64,000 nucleotides of DNA from Davidsoniella eucalypti (GCA_004009845.1 RMBW01000016.1:364200-428199); one strand, 5' to 3'; numbered from the stretch's first letter, positions 46,604 through 59,981 are shown. Translations and numbers: made by a program. The notes: a model not told the origin generated them from the sequence alone.

Positions 46604-47395
46604 ACAAGATGGCACTCATGGAAGATGAATGGCGGCTTAATCATGGTCTATAAATTTTTGTGGCGTTGGTTTTTGAATACAATGTTTATTTCTGTTTACA
46701 ATAGTTTAACGATAAAATCGATAGTGATGGTCTGTGATACATATGTATACGTTTTATGTATGGGAATGTATTTGATGAACCATTTTAAAGAACAAGAACC
46801 AGAATTCTGGCTATGTTCGCTAAGTAGCCTCGTAAAGCAATCTCATAGTGCAATGATATGGATATGCCGTACATTTGCCCTTTTCGAATAAATAAGACCA
46901 TAATGGTGCAAATAGAAAAGTGCCTCCATTGAAACCGCATGTTGGTTCCCCTATTTCGAATGCGATCAGATCACTAGAATAGCTAGACTATTCAAACTTG
47001 TTCTTTTTACATTTTTCGCACTAACCTAATAATGTCATTATTCAATTGCCTAATTTTCTTGTGTCATTAATGCCCAGCAGCCAGTATTTCATAAAAAAGT
47101 TGTGCGATCTTTCTCTCTAAATTTAACTATCGCGCTATACATAATATCAGGCTATGATACGATATCTTGTTTTACCTTGCCGATACAGATCTGAATTTTG
47201 CTATTAAAGGAGCTAGCTTCCTTCGCGCATCATCTTTATTTCTCTCAATTCGATCATACGTCACATTAGCAGCGCGATCTAGAAACGATCAAGCTATATT
47301 GGTCCATAATCGACTTTCCAATGCATACAGAATTCATTTAATCGACTATCAGAAATTATATACACGCAATTACTTCGAGAAATTCATTGCCAACC
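46604..47395. other. Intergenic region
   Basis: Clathrin 3' region followed by the AT-rich promoter of the Erv2 gene. No gene is visible; the short frames here lack family features. Confidence 0.5.
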
Positions 47396-48022
47396 ATGAT
47401 GATGATTCGGAAGGGCCCAGTCATCCTGGTGGCTGCTGTGTTCTTGACCTTTGTCTTCTTTTTCTCGTCAAGTGCGAGCAGCAATGGCCTCAGTGCATCA
47501 GACTACTCGATGCCCAAGTTTGACCTATCAAATATTGGCGATAACATCCTGAAAGGCGGCTCTATAGCTCCGAAGCTAGGCAATGCAACAGCCAAGTAAG
47601 TAACCAAGACATATCGCACATAATGCTCCCAATACCAGAACATGTCAGTAACCAAGTTATACAGAGCTGAGCTTGGGCGCGCTTCCTGGAAAGTATTGCA
47701 TACTATGATGGCACGCTTCCCCGAAAAGCCGACCGAAGATGAGAGCGCTGCTCTGCTTACATACATCACGCTGTTCAGCCGTCTCTATCCGTGTGGTGAA
47801 TGCGCAGCTCATTTCCGCAAACTACTGGCCAAGTATCCGCCGCAGGTGAGCAGTCGGAATGCTGCTGTCGGCTGGGCATGCTTCGCTCACAATGTCGTCA
47901 ACGAACGCCTCAAGAAGCCAGTTTTCGACTGTGCCAACATAGGCGACGCTTATGATTGTGGCTGCGCTGATTCCGATAAGGCTATGCGTGAGGGCCACGA
48001 TACTAGACTTGAGCTAGAGTAG
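47396..48022 (+). CDS. erv2: FAD-linked sulfhydryl oxidase Erv2-like
   Basis: Two exons (47396-47595, 47665-48022) give 185 residues. An N-terminal signal anchor (VILVAAVFLTFVFFFS) fits the ER lumenal Erv2 branch, not the mitochondrial Erv1. The ALR/Erv domain begins LGRASWKVLHTMMARFPEKP. It contains the active-site YPCGEC and the FAD-contact helix FAHNVVNERLKKP. A C-terminal CGC (YDCGCAD) is the shuttle disulfide seen in Erv2. The protein makes disulfides with oxygen as acceptor, feeding protein disulfide isomerase. Three Met codons begin the frame; I took the first. Confidence 0.93.
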
Positions 48023-48563
48023 TGGGAAGCTATTTGAAATCGCAGGGTTTGTACTAGGGTTTATGGATTGTACACTATCTAAGTTTTGGGGGACATTTAT
48101 TGAACAGTGCTGTTTTCGTTTATCTAACAACATATCAATCTAGAATAGTTTAGAAATATAGAGTTTCTCCATTAATAAGAGTGATGGGATGTATACTTTG
48201 CACCATATATTCTATAATTCTTTCATTTAATTATTCCAGTCTGTTAGCAAAATTGTACTCTATAGCCCCATCACGTGATACAGCGCAGCTGGTGCTCCAA
48301 CGCAAAGTAACAGCCTAATTCCCTGCAACGCGTTAGCTAGAGCTGCCTGCATCATTGGCTTTTTATGGCATTAGCGGGCAATTGAAGCCAAGCAGACAGA
48401 ACAAGCTCCACACTTTTCGTTTGTTAACATCAACAGCTCTCTTTTGTATCAACACAAAGCCATTTCGAAGAGCCGACGATTCGCCAAGACGACACATTTA
48501 ATCATTAGTTCGACCTAGTACTTCTCTTTCTTTTATCATACCCAGGCCCAAATACCGGCAACA
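48023..48563. promoter_or_regulatory. Promoter of the proteasome beta-1 gene
   Basis: Erv2 3' region and PRE3 promoter. A perfect TCACGTGA palindrome at 48271-48278 lies 286 bases before the start codon. No other gene is seen. Confidence 0.5.
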
Positions 48564-49732
48564 ATGGAGTTTGGAACCGCAGGCGTCATTAACGAGGGTA
48601 AGTCCAACTGTGCCCCTCCATTAGCTACATGCGATTGAGCACGAGGCTGTCTAAACGAACGAAACAACGAAAAGATATACGACTAGCAATAGAGCACTGA
48701 CACCCACGGTAATATAGATGGCATTCATGTGGATATGGATCACTTGAAGAAGGGAGAAGTCAAGTAAGTTTGAGAAAGTTATAGAGCTTGAAGTCTACGT
48801 TACTAACATTGCATATATTCGTTTAGTCTCGGTACCTCCATGTGAGTTCTCAACACCGGGCAAATCGCACCATACGATACTTGCAATACTTGCACCTAAT
48901 ACCTCACACGGCTACAGATAGTATGCTAATACATATAACAGCATGGCGGTGACCTTCAAGGATGGAGTGATCTTGGGTAAGTATAGGCAATGACCACATG
49001 ACGAAATAAATTTCAAGCACCCACTAACTTAATTGTGACTTCACTATATAGGCGCGGATTCACGCACAACCACTGGCGCATACATTGCAAACCGTGTTAC
49101 TGACAAGCTCACTCGGGTTCATGATACTATTTGGTGCTGCCGCTCCGGCTCGGCTGCCGATACACAGGCCGTTGCGGACATTGTCCAATACCACCTGGGC
49201 CTCTACTCATCCATGTATGGAAAACCACCAACGACACAAACTGCCGCTGCGCTCTTCCAAGAGCTTTGCTATAACAACAAGGATATTTTGAGGTTAGTAA
49301 ATAGGCATCCAGTTGATACAACCTACTACAGACTGCCATAAACAATATCTAGTGATGGGTCTGTTTTCACTGCTATACATACAGCGGTTTGCTAACTCTT
49401 TACTTCTACATAGTGCTGGTCTGATCATTGCAGGCTGGGATGAGCACCACGGTGGCCAGGTTTACTCAATTCCTGCCGGAGGCTCTCTACATAAGCAGTG
49501 CTTTGCGATTGGCGGCTCTGGCTCAACATACATATATGGCTACACAGACGCACACTGGAAGGAGGGCATGAACGAGGCGGATGCCGTGAGTTTTGTGAAG
49601 AACTCGCTGCGTGAAGCTATAAAATGGGATGGCTCATCTGGTGGTGTTATCCGTATGGTGGTATTGACTAAGAAGGGCGCTGATAGACATTTGTACCTGC
49701 CTGACACTGACTATGCTGTTCGGCATGTGTGA
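48564..49732 (+). CDS. pre3: 20S proteasome subunit beta-1 (Pre3)
   Basis: Six exons (48564-48597, 48718-48763, 48827-48841, 48942-48976, 49052-49292, 49414-49732) give 229 residues. Exon 3 is only 15 bases and, with its flanks, encodes NLGTSI. The mature enzyme should begin at Thr30 after autocleavage of GTSIMAV. ILGADSRTTTGAYIANRVTD and GWDEHHGGQVYSIPAGG identify the caspase-like beta-1 subunit, which cuts after acidic residues. YIYGYTDAHWKEGM and the C-terminal region are complete. The gene is much more intron-dense at its 5' end than its neighbours; every junction follows the family sequence exactly. Confidence 0.95.
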
Positions 49733-51901
49733 GGATATAGCGTCTAGAGAGTCTCAAGATGGAGAGATAGACACGATATAATACCATCTTAGCATAGGAC
49801 TCGCACAACGATTGCGGCCTATCTAGTAACAGAACTATGTCTAAAGAAGTAGGTGATATACAGGATGAGAACTTGTTCTGTAACATAGCATGGGACTCGG
49901 AATAAACGTGAAGTATTCATTCGTGGGAATATAGGCATACTTGTGACACTTAAAGCATGTGCTATTTCGAGATGCTTCTAGGAAATTTTGGGTACATACA
50001 TACATGTATCGACTAGTAGGATTATAGCACTTTGAGGGATAGGGCCAGTTGATGGTGAAGATGTGCAACTATAAGAGGAATAATGTATATACACATGTAC
50101 ATTGTGAAATTGCCAGTGTGTCTATGGCCTTTTTTTTTTGTCTTTGTCTTCCTCATAGGTATGTAGTTGGCACATAGATGGGATAATACTATGTAGTTAA
50201 AATTGGAAAAATATACGCTGTAATGCACCTAACCTGAAGCAAACTGACGCTACTAGTTGGCTGTAGATAATCAGTCTCATTATGGAGACTGCTAGTCGCC
50301 AAGGCACAAGAGGAATGCAGATAGAGGACAGCTCAGCCCCTCTCCCTACTACATATGTACGGGCTTATTGTGTAGTCTACATGGATTACTTGCCGTTTGG
50401 TGGTTAATGTGTGATAATGGACCTGGTCTAGATTTGGTGGTTGGCGCCCGTAATCCTAAATCGGACAAAGCTTGATCGAGCCGAGCGGTCTAGCATATAG
50501 TTGTAGTGCTTTAATCTATATGGTTTCTTGACGTAACTGTTGCAAAAAGACGCCGAATAATAGTGTTTATCTTAGTGATGTATTGGTGTAGTGACCGGTA
50601 TATATGAGCCCGACATATCACAATGAGTTGAGTACGTATCGGTGATGTCGACAATGCCGGTCACGTCTAGCAGCCTAGTTTAGCTTAGTTTTGGTACTGC
50701 GATTGTATAATCAATATGCGGCTGATCAAAACGCCATGTTTCGCCATCTCATTATCATAGCGGGCTTTTATTTTATCATACCAATTCGTTATCATTATGC
50801 AGGTAGGCTCCTTCAAGCTCCTTTAGTTGTATCTAGTTAGCTAGTTGGTAGTATTATTAATGGCTTGTTTGCTGGCTTAGCACAATAAAAAGGGCGAATT
50901 TTGCCTTCTGTATTGACTATCACTATTGATTCAATGCTACCGATACTGCTGTCAGCGCCCCGCCTTCCCACCTGAGCTGCCGGCTGGCTTTCTTTACCTT
51001 GCATTTGATTTGTCGATGGCAGTTCTAACGCTCTTTACGAAACAAAAAACAAACAGCAGAGCTGGACGCATTCGGGGTTTCTTCCCCCCTTCTTTTCCTT
51101 CATTCTTATTGCAGAAATCCCCCTCCGACAAAAAGATACCGATCGCGGCTTTTCTTTTCTTCGTATAGTCATCATATCTTTTATCCTCTGTTTTGTACTG
51201 CTGCGTACTAGAACATTAAAATCTCGGCTTCGCTGTTTTTGGCCATCAAGCGAGCGCTATATCAGCCACAATATAAAACATCCCAAGCCAAAGCATCCTA
51301 AGCTACAACTAAAGCGACCCGGCACTTCGATCAGCCCGTAGCTTCTTTTTGTTTTAGTTGTTCAGTTGTTACTTTAGTAGACTGCCTATAACGCACGCCT
51401 TGGGCTTTGTCCAATCGCGATCCGAGATTCAACCATCACTACCGCGTCATTTAATTGCTGTTTTCTAGCCCGCCCAACGGCCCGCCCATTTATAAGCACC
51501 GACCTTGCTTGCTCGCAATTATCCACCGCTGAGATATCAACTGTCCAACAACATTGTCCATCAATAGGCTCTGTTTCCGCTGTTCAGAAGAGTGGCCTGA
51601 TTATTTATTCTGGTGTATTTGTGCATAGGTACAACTATCGGGCGGCTTGATCTTTATACATACTATACATCACAACCATATACTGGCAATCACCACCTCC
51701 CTAACCCCCACTGTTACTATCTAGGCACAAGTCATCGATCTGCCGTGCCTTACTATCTCTGCCTTCATTACTCAGGCTTTATTCCTGGAGATCTCGTCTC
51801 GACGAATCAATCCACCCGTCCTCGGATTGTGCTCTTTCCGACACCCCTGAGACCATCGCACTCGTCTAAATTAAATCTACCGTAGGCACTGTCAGCGGGA
51901 C
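49733..51901. other. Long intergenic region and 5' leader
   Basis: 2.2 kb between the proteasome gene and the cyclin gene. I see no coding sequence. The last ~900 bases are rich in CT and CAATC motifs, which suggests a long promoter and leader for the cyclin gene, as is usual for regulatory cyclins. Confidence 0.5.
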
Positions 51902-53915
51902 ATGTCTGTTTTACTTGGGAACCACACCTGCAACCATCATCAAGTCAACCGCCACAACTCTCACGACACGACCCCATCTCGCCTCGAATCTCCACATCCA
52001 CATGCGATGATAGCCCATCCGCACACCCAGCCGCATTCCTCGAACCCGCATTCGTTTTCCTCCGTGTCGCCATCGTCTGGTCGAACGTCTTCCCCGGCGT
52101 GTCGTGGGAACTCATCTGCTGTCTCGCAAAACACTAGTGCCTCATCCAAGGCGTCTGGTCTTAGTTTTGTCTCGTCGAAGCCGACCGTGAACTCGACTCC
52201 GACCTCGTCAACTCCGCCGTCGGCCGTGCCAACTACTGCGCTCTCCGCAGAGTCGTTGTCCTCCAGCACCGCAGTCACCAGTTCGCCTCCAGCCTTGAGC
52301 CCAGGAAACGAGCACTATTCGCACCCCTTCAACGAAAGGGCGGCTGACGCCACCACCACCCCTTCATCTCTTGTGTCGCCGTACCCTTCGTCGGTATCTG
52401 CCGTCTCATCAACGTCCGTGTCGGCATCGGTCACGGGCTCCAACGTTGGCTCTGCCTCAACTCAGGCCACCGACCCCACCCTTTCGTGTGGTGGTGCCCC
52501 ATCGCTACATAGTCCCTCACCGACCACCGCGCCCAATACCCAATACGATAGCGGCCACAAAGAGCAACCACCACTATCTGCTGCTCCTGCTACATCCTCT
52601 ATATCTGCTTCGTCTGGTCCAGCCTCCACCGTCTCGAAGAATGAGCTGAGAGAGTCATATATGGCTTCCGCTCCTGCTGTCCATGCCGCTCTGGCTGAAG
52701 TTAAGGTTCGGGCTCCTGTACAGATTGCCAAGTCAGAGCCAATCATAGATGAATGCCAGCCATCTGAGGGCCCCGAGTCTCCAGCATTTGACGACTCTGC
52801 TTCCATCTCTGCCTCCGGCTCTCTATCTCCGCCCCAGAACCAAGTGATACGCATACGTGATCTGTCTCACATTCGTGGTCTGGTGCGGTCGGAGCAACTA
52901 ACCGGCGCGCCAACCGATGATGGTGCTGCTCAAGTGCGTTATGATATCAGCGCCATGCCAGTAGAAGATGTGATTGAGATGGTTGCAGCTTTACTGACAA
53001 AAATAACGCTCACCAATGATCAACACCACCATGACCCGTTACAACACAACGTCCATCTTGCAGATGGGACACCGAACTCGAGTACTCTGACTACTTCAGT
53101 CCTAGCTTTTCATGGCCGGAACATACCCATCATATCTATCCTCAACTACCTTTCACGTGTGCATCGATATTGCCCAACAACCTACGAGGTCTTTTTGAGT
53201 TTACTTGTGTATTTTGACCGCATGACTGAGAGCATTACCGCCCAGGCAGCTAGACACGAAGAAATTCGGCAGTTGAATCATAAAGAGCGTGAGTCCACTT
53301 CGAGCCCCTCGGCCTCGAGCACTCAATCACACGCAGAGCAACCCGAGACATTAGGCGATGGGCCGTCCTCAGATGTGGACATGCGCGGTCGAAATGACGT
53401 CAGCGATGATGACGAAGATGATATAATCGACGATGAGGATGATCGTGAAGATTCTAGTGAGGCTTCGCGAAGTGTACCGAACTCCGATATAGTGCCATCT
53501 GCATCGACTGGAGGCCGCACATCTACTTTGCAATCCACTGCGCTGGTTACCGGCACAACCACCTACTTTGTGGTTGATAGCTATAACATACATCGATTGA
53601 TAATCGCTGGTGTTACATGTGCTAGCAAGTTCTTTTCCGATGTTTTCTACACAAACTCGAGATATGCCAAGGTAAATAATTTTGTCCAATGTAGTCCAAT
53701 ATCACTAAGCTATTCATTCGTAATGCTAACTAACGTTTGTACAGGTTGGTGGTCTTCCATTGGCTGAACTAAACCATCTCGAGCTGCAATTCCTTCTCCT
53801 CAATGATTTCCGGTTGTTTATTCCGGCTGAGGATCTAGAGGCTTATGCGACCATGCTTGTCGAGTTCTACGCTCGCGAAGTCATATCTGTTCGTGACCAT
53901 ACCGAACTCGAATAG
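51902..53915 (+). CDS. Pho80-like cyclin (PHO85 cyclin family)
   Basis: Two exons (51902-53671, 53745-53915) give 646 residues. Residues 1-340 are Ser/Thr/Pro-rich and disordered. The Pho80-type cyclin fold starts at ~350 (PVEDVIEMVAALLTKI) and includes NIPIISILNYLSRVHRYCPT. It is then interrupted by ~95 residues with a very acidic stretch (~500-520, SDDDEDDIIDDEDDRED). It resumes at ~553 (YFVVDSYNIHRLIIAGV) and ends AELNHLELQFLLLNDFRL. Members pair with the Pho85 kinase to control phosphate, glycogen or cell-cycle responses; PREG in Neurospora is the phosphate regulator. Whether this is the true PREG counterpart or a Pcl6/7-type cyclin is open. Confidence 0.9.
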
Positions 53916-54416
53916 TTATGTGATATTTCTCGTTCCTTACTACTTGACACTTAATGACCAATACCACCAACTTGACTATTCTCGGGAGACACACTTCATT
54001 GTATATACCATACATACACAACATACTATTCAAGCAAGTATTTCTCTCGTATATCTTCACTCCAATTCATGCCTTATTCTTCTTCGGTATCAATATAAAG
54101 TGGATATTCAACTGAAAACTGTCGACACAGGTTTTTTGGTATTGGTCTGATGATTATTGGTATTGATGGCGTTTCCATGGTTGATTTTTTGTTCTTATTG
54201 TTGATACTTGTTTTGCAGGCTTTGGTTACTTAATGATGATACACATGTTATAATATACAAGATACTACTACATATACCACTATATTCATATTTACATCTA
54301 TGCCATGTTTATCTCACGAAAAAGACGGCTCAATAGGAATTATATTATTACATTCATGTTGTTTGATATTCTTCAATTCTAATGCTACTTTACAGATACA
54401 GACAACTAGCTATTGC
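53916..54416. other. Intergenic region between convergent genes
   Basis: AT-rich 500 bases holding the 3' ends of the cyclin gene (+) and the Trs130 gene (-). Nothing else is visible. Confidence 0.5.
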
Positions 54417-57400
54417 TTACACAATAATACGATGTTGTTCGAGCAAAGGCTCGCTTTCTAGTACCAAAGGACCTCCTCCTGGACCACTAGCATCCAGACT
54501 CAAGGTCACCTTTCCCCGATTACTAGCGACCCTCAAGACCTCACCCAGGTTCTTATAATCTGTCTCTATACCCGAAGCACCCCCAATAGCAGCAGCTGCG
54601 CCAACCTCCATCCCGTTCTCTCCATCTAATGACAACAGGGCACTAGCAGGGCCAACGGAGGCAGCAGCACGGACGTCGACAATCGGATACGTCAAGAATC
54701 CATCTCTAAGAGGGACGAGAAGAAGGGGAATGCTGGTCGAGCCGTCTCCATCGTTATCCGGCGACGATTCGGGGATCTCGATGACACCCTTCTTACGGCC
54801 GCCAATCAGCCAAGTATCTGGGGGGGCACTTATGTCGTATGCATAATAGATGTGTTGTTGGTGGCCATGTTGAGGATATTTCTCAGCCCATCGCCGAGTC
54901 CAGCTAAGCTGTAATGTAGCACTGATAACCTGGTTAACGCATAGTGTAGGCACACCACCAGATACTTGATTACTGCTTTCGTTATTTGCAAGCTGGATAT
55001 CCGCTGTGACGAGCACTCCAAGTGGAGGTACATCAACAGGAATTTCGATAGTCTTCAATGGGCTTCCGAGAGGGAGCTCATCGTTATCCTCTTCCGTCGG
55101 ATCTCCACGGTTCGAAGGCACGAGATTCAAGCGAGGCGTCTTTTGTAGCCACGTGGCTAGATATTCGTTCAACACTTTGGCCCTCTCGCCTGTTGCGGGG
55201 ATACCGCCGTGCGCGGCTAGCTGGGCTGGCCAGTCAACTGCAGAGAGGAAAGCCGTCGGTAAATGGCCAAGTAGAGTCGTTTTTTCGAGATCATATGCAG
55301 ATAACGCGGAGGCAGCATGTGTGACGCCAATCTCGGCAACAAGAACGGCATATTCAGATAGAGGTGATGGTGCTTCTGAAAGAGCCCGGCGTAGTGCTTG
55401 CGAGACTAGCAGGGAAACCTCATCTTTGACCAGAGCATATGTTAATTTTAGAGTCATTGTAGACGCGGTTAACGGGTCGGCTGTGTTGAGAGCAGGGCTA
55501 TCTGGACTCCGAGTTATACAGTACAGGACACTGGCTGGCTGTTTTGTGAAAATGACAACAGGGTCCTCTTCGTCGGGCATCGTGCCACAAGTTGCGCTGT
55601 ATGCTGGGGCCGGACCAAGCGATGAGCGGAAGAGCCTGACTGGCGAAGAGGTTGCCGTTGAGATGGTGAATTTCGAGTACAATGCGTTATGCTTGAACAC
55701 ATCCTGCACATTAACACCGACGGCTAAACCAACAGCTAGAGTTCGTGCTCGAGCGAATGCATATGTCGTTCCATCTACTGTAGTGTAAGAAGCCTCTAAT
55801 CTGACCGCAATAGTGGCAGTTCCGTCCGTCTCGCCCTCGACGCTGAATGGAAAACGGAACCGAATGCGGCTATACGGAGATAGAGTGCCGAACCTGAAGT
55901 GGCCGGCCTCTGGCTTCTTCGAAAACGCAGCGCTGGCTGGAGAAACAACGGTGCCCTCGGAGGTCAAGAGACGGAGACCGCTGCTGGCTGGACGCACAAC
56001 GACTTCGCATGACGAGATAGAGTTCCAGCCGGGGGATAGGACTATGTCAATGTTATTGTTGGTGTGTAGGCGGGTTTGTGAAGACGGCGCAGCATCGACA
56101 TCAAATGCGTTGGCTCGTTGGAAAACGGTAATTGTCGGGTTCTTGAACAGGCCGCCATCAGAGTCTGTCAGAGACAGTGAGGCCAAGTCCCATATAAGCT
56201 GCACTTTGCCCGCATTAAGGACTAGGTGGTCTACCTTGTATCGACCAGGAATGGCAGCCTACCGGCAAGGAATCATGTTAGTATATAGCAAGATCACAGA
56301 GAGATGGTTCGATACTTACACTACCAGTGAATCGCAGCGTCGATGTCCCTGGTGCCAATGTTGCAGACTGACCCTTAGTAGTCTGCAATACCATCGTACG
56401 CTGAACACCAGGGACCGTGCTAGAGAGTCTTAATGTGCCCGAATCAACCACAAGATCTTCCATCAGAAGACTCTTGAGTGCAAGCGGTAGGGCAAACATA
56501 TCTTTGCCGTCGAGATATTCCGGAGGTCCGGCAATTTCTGCGCCACAGAAAAAGTCAACTAGGGCAATCCGGCGTGGTGCCGAGAGAGACTTGGACGTGG
56601 TCACTAACTCCCCGACTAATCCCGAAATAGGTGCTAGTTCCGCCTGAAGACGCTGCATGATCGCCGGACTGGTCGGCGGAGTCTTTGTTCCTGGACCATT
56701 CCCGATACTGGTACCGGGCCGAAGTGTATCAAAGCGGCAGATGGCCGCCTTTGTCAGCAGTTTCAGTGCAACACGGACAAGCTCGTCGCGGCGGTTCAGG
56801 GAGCGGAGGCACCGGCTATATAGCACAAGCAACGATAGCTCTACCATGCTCCAGCCACGCTCGCCGAAGAAGTCTGTGCTAACCTGCAAAAAGGGGGCAG
56901 CTATGGAGAAGTCACCCATGGACATTTTAAGCACAGCCATATCAGCCATGTGTGCTTGTACGGCACTGTCGTAGCCGGCAACTGTGTAGTGTCGGAGGGC
57001 TTTGTCTGTTAGCATCTCGTACAGTCGATAGAAGCTGTTTCTCGAGTCAAGGGCCGTAGAGAGCAATCGAGATGCTGGAATTGCTTCTGATGTCAAGAAC
57101 GCGGCAAATGGAGATGCCGGCGTTGCTGGCATTGACGTTTGCCCGTCAACAGATCGTACCGGTGATAGTTGGTTGTTTGCAGAGTCAGAGGAGAGATCAA
57201 CATCTTCTAGTTCAGCGATGTAGTCCGAATTCAGTGAGCCAACCATAGGGGCAGATGCCCAGCCATTGTCCCAACCCTTTTTCTTGCCAAGTTGCTCGAG
57301 CACATTCCGACACAGAGTATACAGCTCAGCTCTGCGCGCTGACAGATCATCTAGCCCGGTCTTGTTCATTTGTTTCGAGGCTGCCGCTTGAATAGCTTGG

Positions 57401-59556
57401 ATGGCCTCCTGGGCAGCCGGGCCGGGAAAGATGCCCGGACTTGGCGGTGGTTTCCCGCTTGGGTTGCCGCCACTCCGAACCGCAAGAAGCGACGATCGCC
57501 GTGCTGGATGGGCAGAAGAAGGGGTTGTTGGTGACGCATCTGGGAAGCCGACCTTGGTATCCGTTGGTGTGCTTGGGGTACTTGGAGGCGGGATAGGCAG
57601 CGCAGTAGTTGATGTTTGAGCTAGCATCTGCTGAGCAACAGCAAAGGCAAACGCTGATACGATGTTTTCTGTCACATCGAGGAACCGCGGCTCCGGTTTC
57701 CATGTAGCGGATTCTGTGACATCAGCTGGTGAGAATGAGGCTATGATATCGGCACGCATGATGGCAGACACTGCTGGAATGAACTGAAGAGTCCGTCGGC
57801 AGACCTCTGCCAGCTGTCCCAGATTTTCTGCATCATCAGCCTTGTTCTTCTGAGTTGTCGAGACTATAAGGGGCGCCACTCCCGGCTGGATGGCGTCTTG
57901 CTGGCTATGGAGTTTAGCGAGAAGCTCTTCGCGAGTAGACCACGCGTTGCCCAGTCTGAGTAGAAGAGCTATTTGACGAGCAAAGATATAGCAACGGAAG
58001 TCAAACAAAGACACATTATTTGCCAGGATCAGTTCACGATATGGCTTCTTTGAGGCACCAATCGGAATATCTTCGTATTCACGTTTCTTTGAACTGCCTC
58101 GCTTCCCACCACGGCTGTTACTAGGATTAGACGTAGATGGATTGCTTGTGTCTGAATTTTGAAGATCGACAGTCTCTTCATCCCCGTCTAGCTTAGCATC
58201 GTCATGAGCCTTGACGTCTCCTAGCGCCCTCTCGGCTCTCTCGCGTAGTTCGGGAGTCCATGGTAGCAAACTAGGTGTGCCAGAGTCCGCCTGCTCCTTG
58301 ACAATAGAGTCAAGTCCAACACTTAGCTCATCGTATCCAACGAGAGCATCCTCTACCAGGCCGACGCTCTCAAATCCACGAGCAAGGCCTTCCTTGAGTA
58401 TAAAGAATGTGCAGAAATTCCAGCCCGCAAAAGCTCGCTGGGCGTCCTTTTCTTTGATATCATCTTCGTAAAAGTGGACGCGCGTGTCGAAAGACTGCAA
58501 GATGTGATTCTTGACCTTTGCGATGAAATCAGACCATGAAGCGTCAACATCTTCTCGAGTCTCGATGTACCCAGATGGAACTGCAGGGACAACTCGAGGC
58601 AGCAGGTCATACGGCACATCGTTGACGCCGATACGCAGTTGCGCTACGCGATCTGGAACGAGACGGGAACTTCCTCCATTGCATTCGATGCGCAACTTCT
58701 CTAGCAGTGTTGATCCGCCTCCTCGCCACTTAGCCACCGTCTTATTCTCGACAGCGACTGTATCTCCAGTCTTTCCGCTGGTGCGCGGTTGTGTGGCGGC
58801 GACAGTATTCGGAAGAACCACGTGTACCACGAGCCACTCTACGGCATCGTGGCCCTCCTGTTTTGAAAGCTTCAGCCGTCTAGCATCTGCGCTTGCCGTT
58901 GATGCTGCACCAGAGCCTGCTGCGACACTGCTGCCGGCCGAATCTTTGGGAGTGTAAGACTTGAGCCATTCGCGCACCTCACCGCGCACCCTCTCTTTGT
59001 ATACATCGTTATCGTCGCATCGTAAGAATAGTAATCGCAAGTACGGTGTGCGCCGAAGCCCGGGGATTTGGTGACGCCGTGTTATGCCAGATCCGGCGCT
59101 CGTAGGGCCCAGTGATGCGCGCGAGTTACGCGCCGAGCCTGACTCGTCAACGATGGCCGAGACCGCTGGGATCTGGCCGCTTTCTATGGCGCCTTTGCCG
59201 CCACTCACGCTCTGTGTTTGGAAGCCATCGTCGGCCTGGGCTGGCAACGGCGCAGCAGCTGCGATCTCGGTGCTGGCATCACCGTATGGAACGAGATCTA
59301 TGTGGAGGGTGTCGATAGAACGGATCGGGCCGGAGTGAGACTGCCAGTTGAGATTTCGGAGAGGAAGACGTGGTAGAAAATTAGGTTCGACAAGCTTGAA
59401 TACATCGTGTGGATCGAAGTATTCGACTAATTACCATACAGAAGTTAGCTTGAGGCCCTGAGACTTGCAACTCTACGTCATTGGCCATTATGACGGGTAC
59501 GGCGAGGAAGATCGAAAGGTACCTGTGACTTTGGAAGTCGAGAATGGCTGCTCCAT
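54417..59556 (-). CDS. trs130: TRAPP complex subunit Trs130 (TRAPPC10/TMEM1 family)
   Basis: Three exons (59556-59523, 59426-56320, 56258-54417) give 1660 residues. Exon 1 encodes only MEQPFSTSKVT and is needed for the conserved start, which continues VEYFDPHDVFKLVEPNFLPR. The N-terminal half is alpha-solenoid with a Trp-rich GWNFCTFFILKEGLARGFES segment and an SSLLPWTPELRERAERALGD helix. A lysine-rich, low-complexity insert (SRGGKRGSSKKREYEDIPI) and Ser/Pro-rich loops follow. The C-terminal ~700 residues are the beta-sandwich TRAPPC10 tail. Trs130 is specific to TRAPPII, the exchange factor for Ypt31/Rab11 at the late Golgi. Frames and lengths suit the filamentous-fungal form. Confidence 0.9.
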
Positions 59557-59981
59557 TGCAAATTCCGACTCTGTGTCCGGGAGTCTATGAATCAAATCAA
59601 TTGAGTTGTACGGGCTATTTTGTTTGGTTGCGAACGCTGGCTATGCAGCTCTACTAAGCCTTCTCCTAAGCTTATTGATGATGGGGCCTTGCGACTAGTG
59701 AATTGAACATTATCTTGTCAGACAACTTTGATAGCAATAATGCATGTGCTTTTTGCTAAAATCCACCGCTCACAATTGCCCCGCAATTAAAGCTATGGTG
59801 GCTAACCCTATCCGATGACAGCATAAAGCTGTTAGGGTTCTGTGGGTTGAATCAATTGCCAATGCTAATGTCTTTTGGTGTTATAGACTATAGAACGATA
59901 GATTTTTTTAAAAATTCATAGATCTTTTATATATCTTTCTATCATAACACTAGTTGGCTTAGCATACACTCACCTCCCAAA
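59557..59981. promoter_or_regulatory. Bidirectional promoter with inverted telobox pair
   Basis: About 425 bases between the divergent Trs130 and methylthioribose-phosphate isomerase genes. It contains ctaaccct at 59802-59809 and the inverted ttagggtt at 59832-59839. Such AACCCTA/TTAGGGTT elements are bound by Tbf1-like factors in fungi. A T-rich stretch precedes the isomerase start. Confidence 0.55.

Noticed and set aside
56278..56330. Extension of the Trs130 exon 2 frame past its donor site
   Set aside because: A GTAAGT donor and a downstream acceptor restore the conserved protein (FTGS then AAIPGRYK), so the extension is intron.
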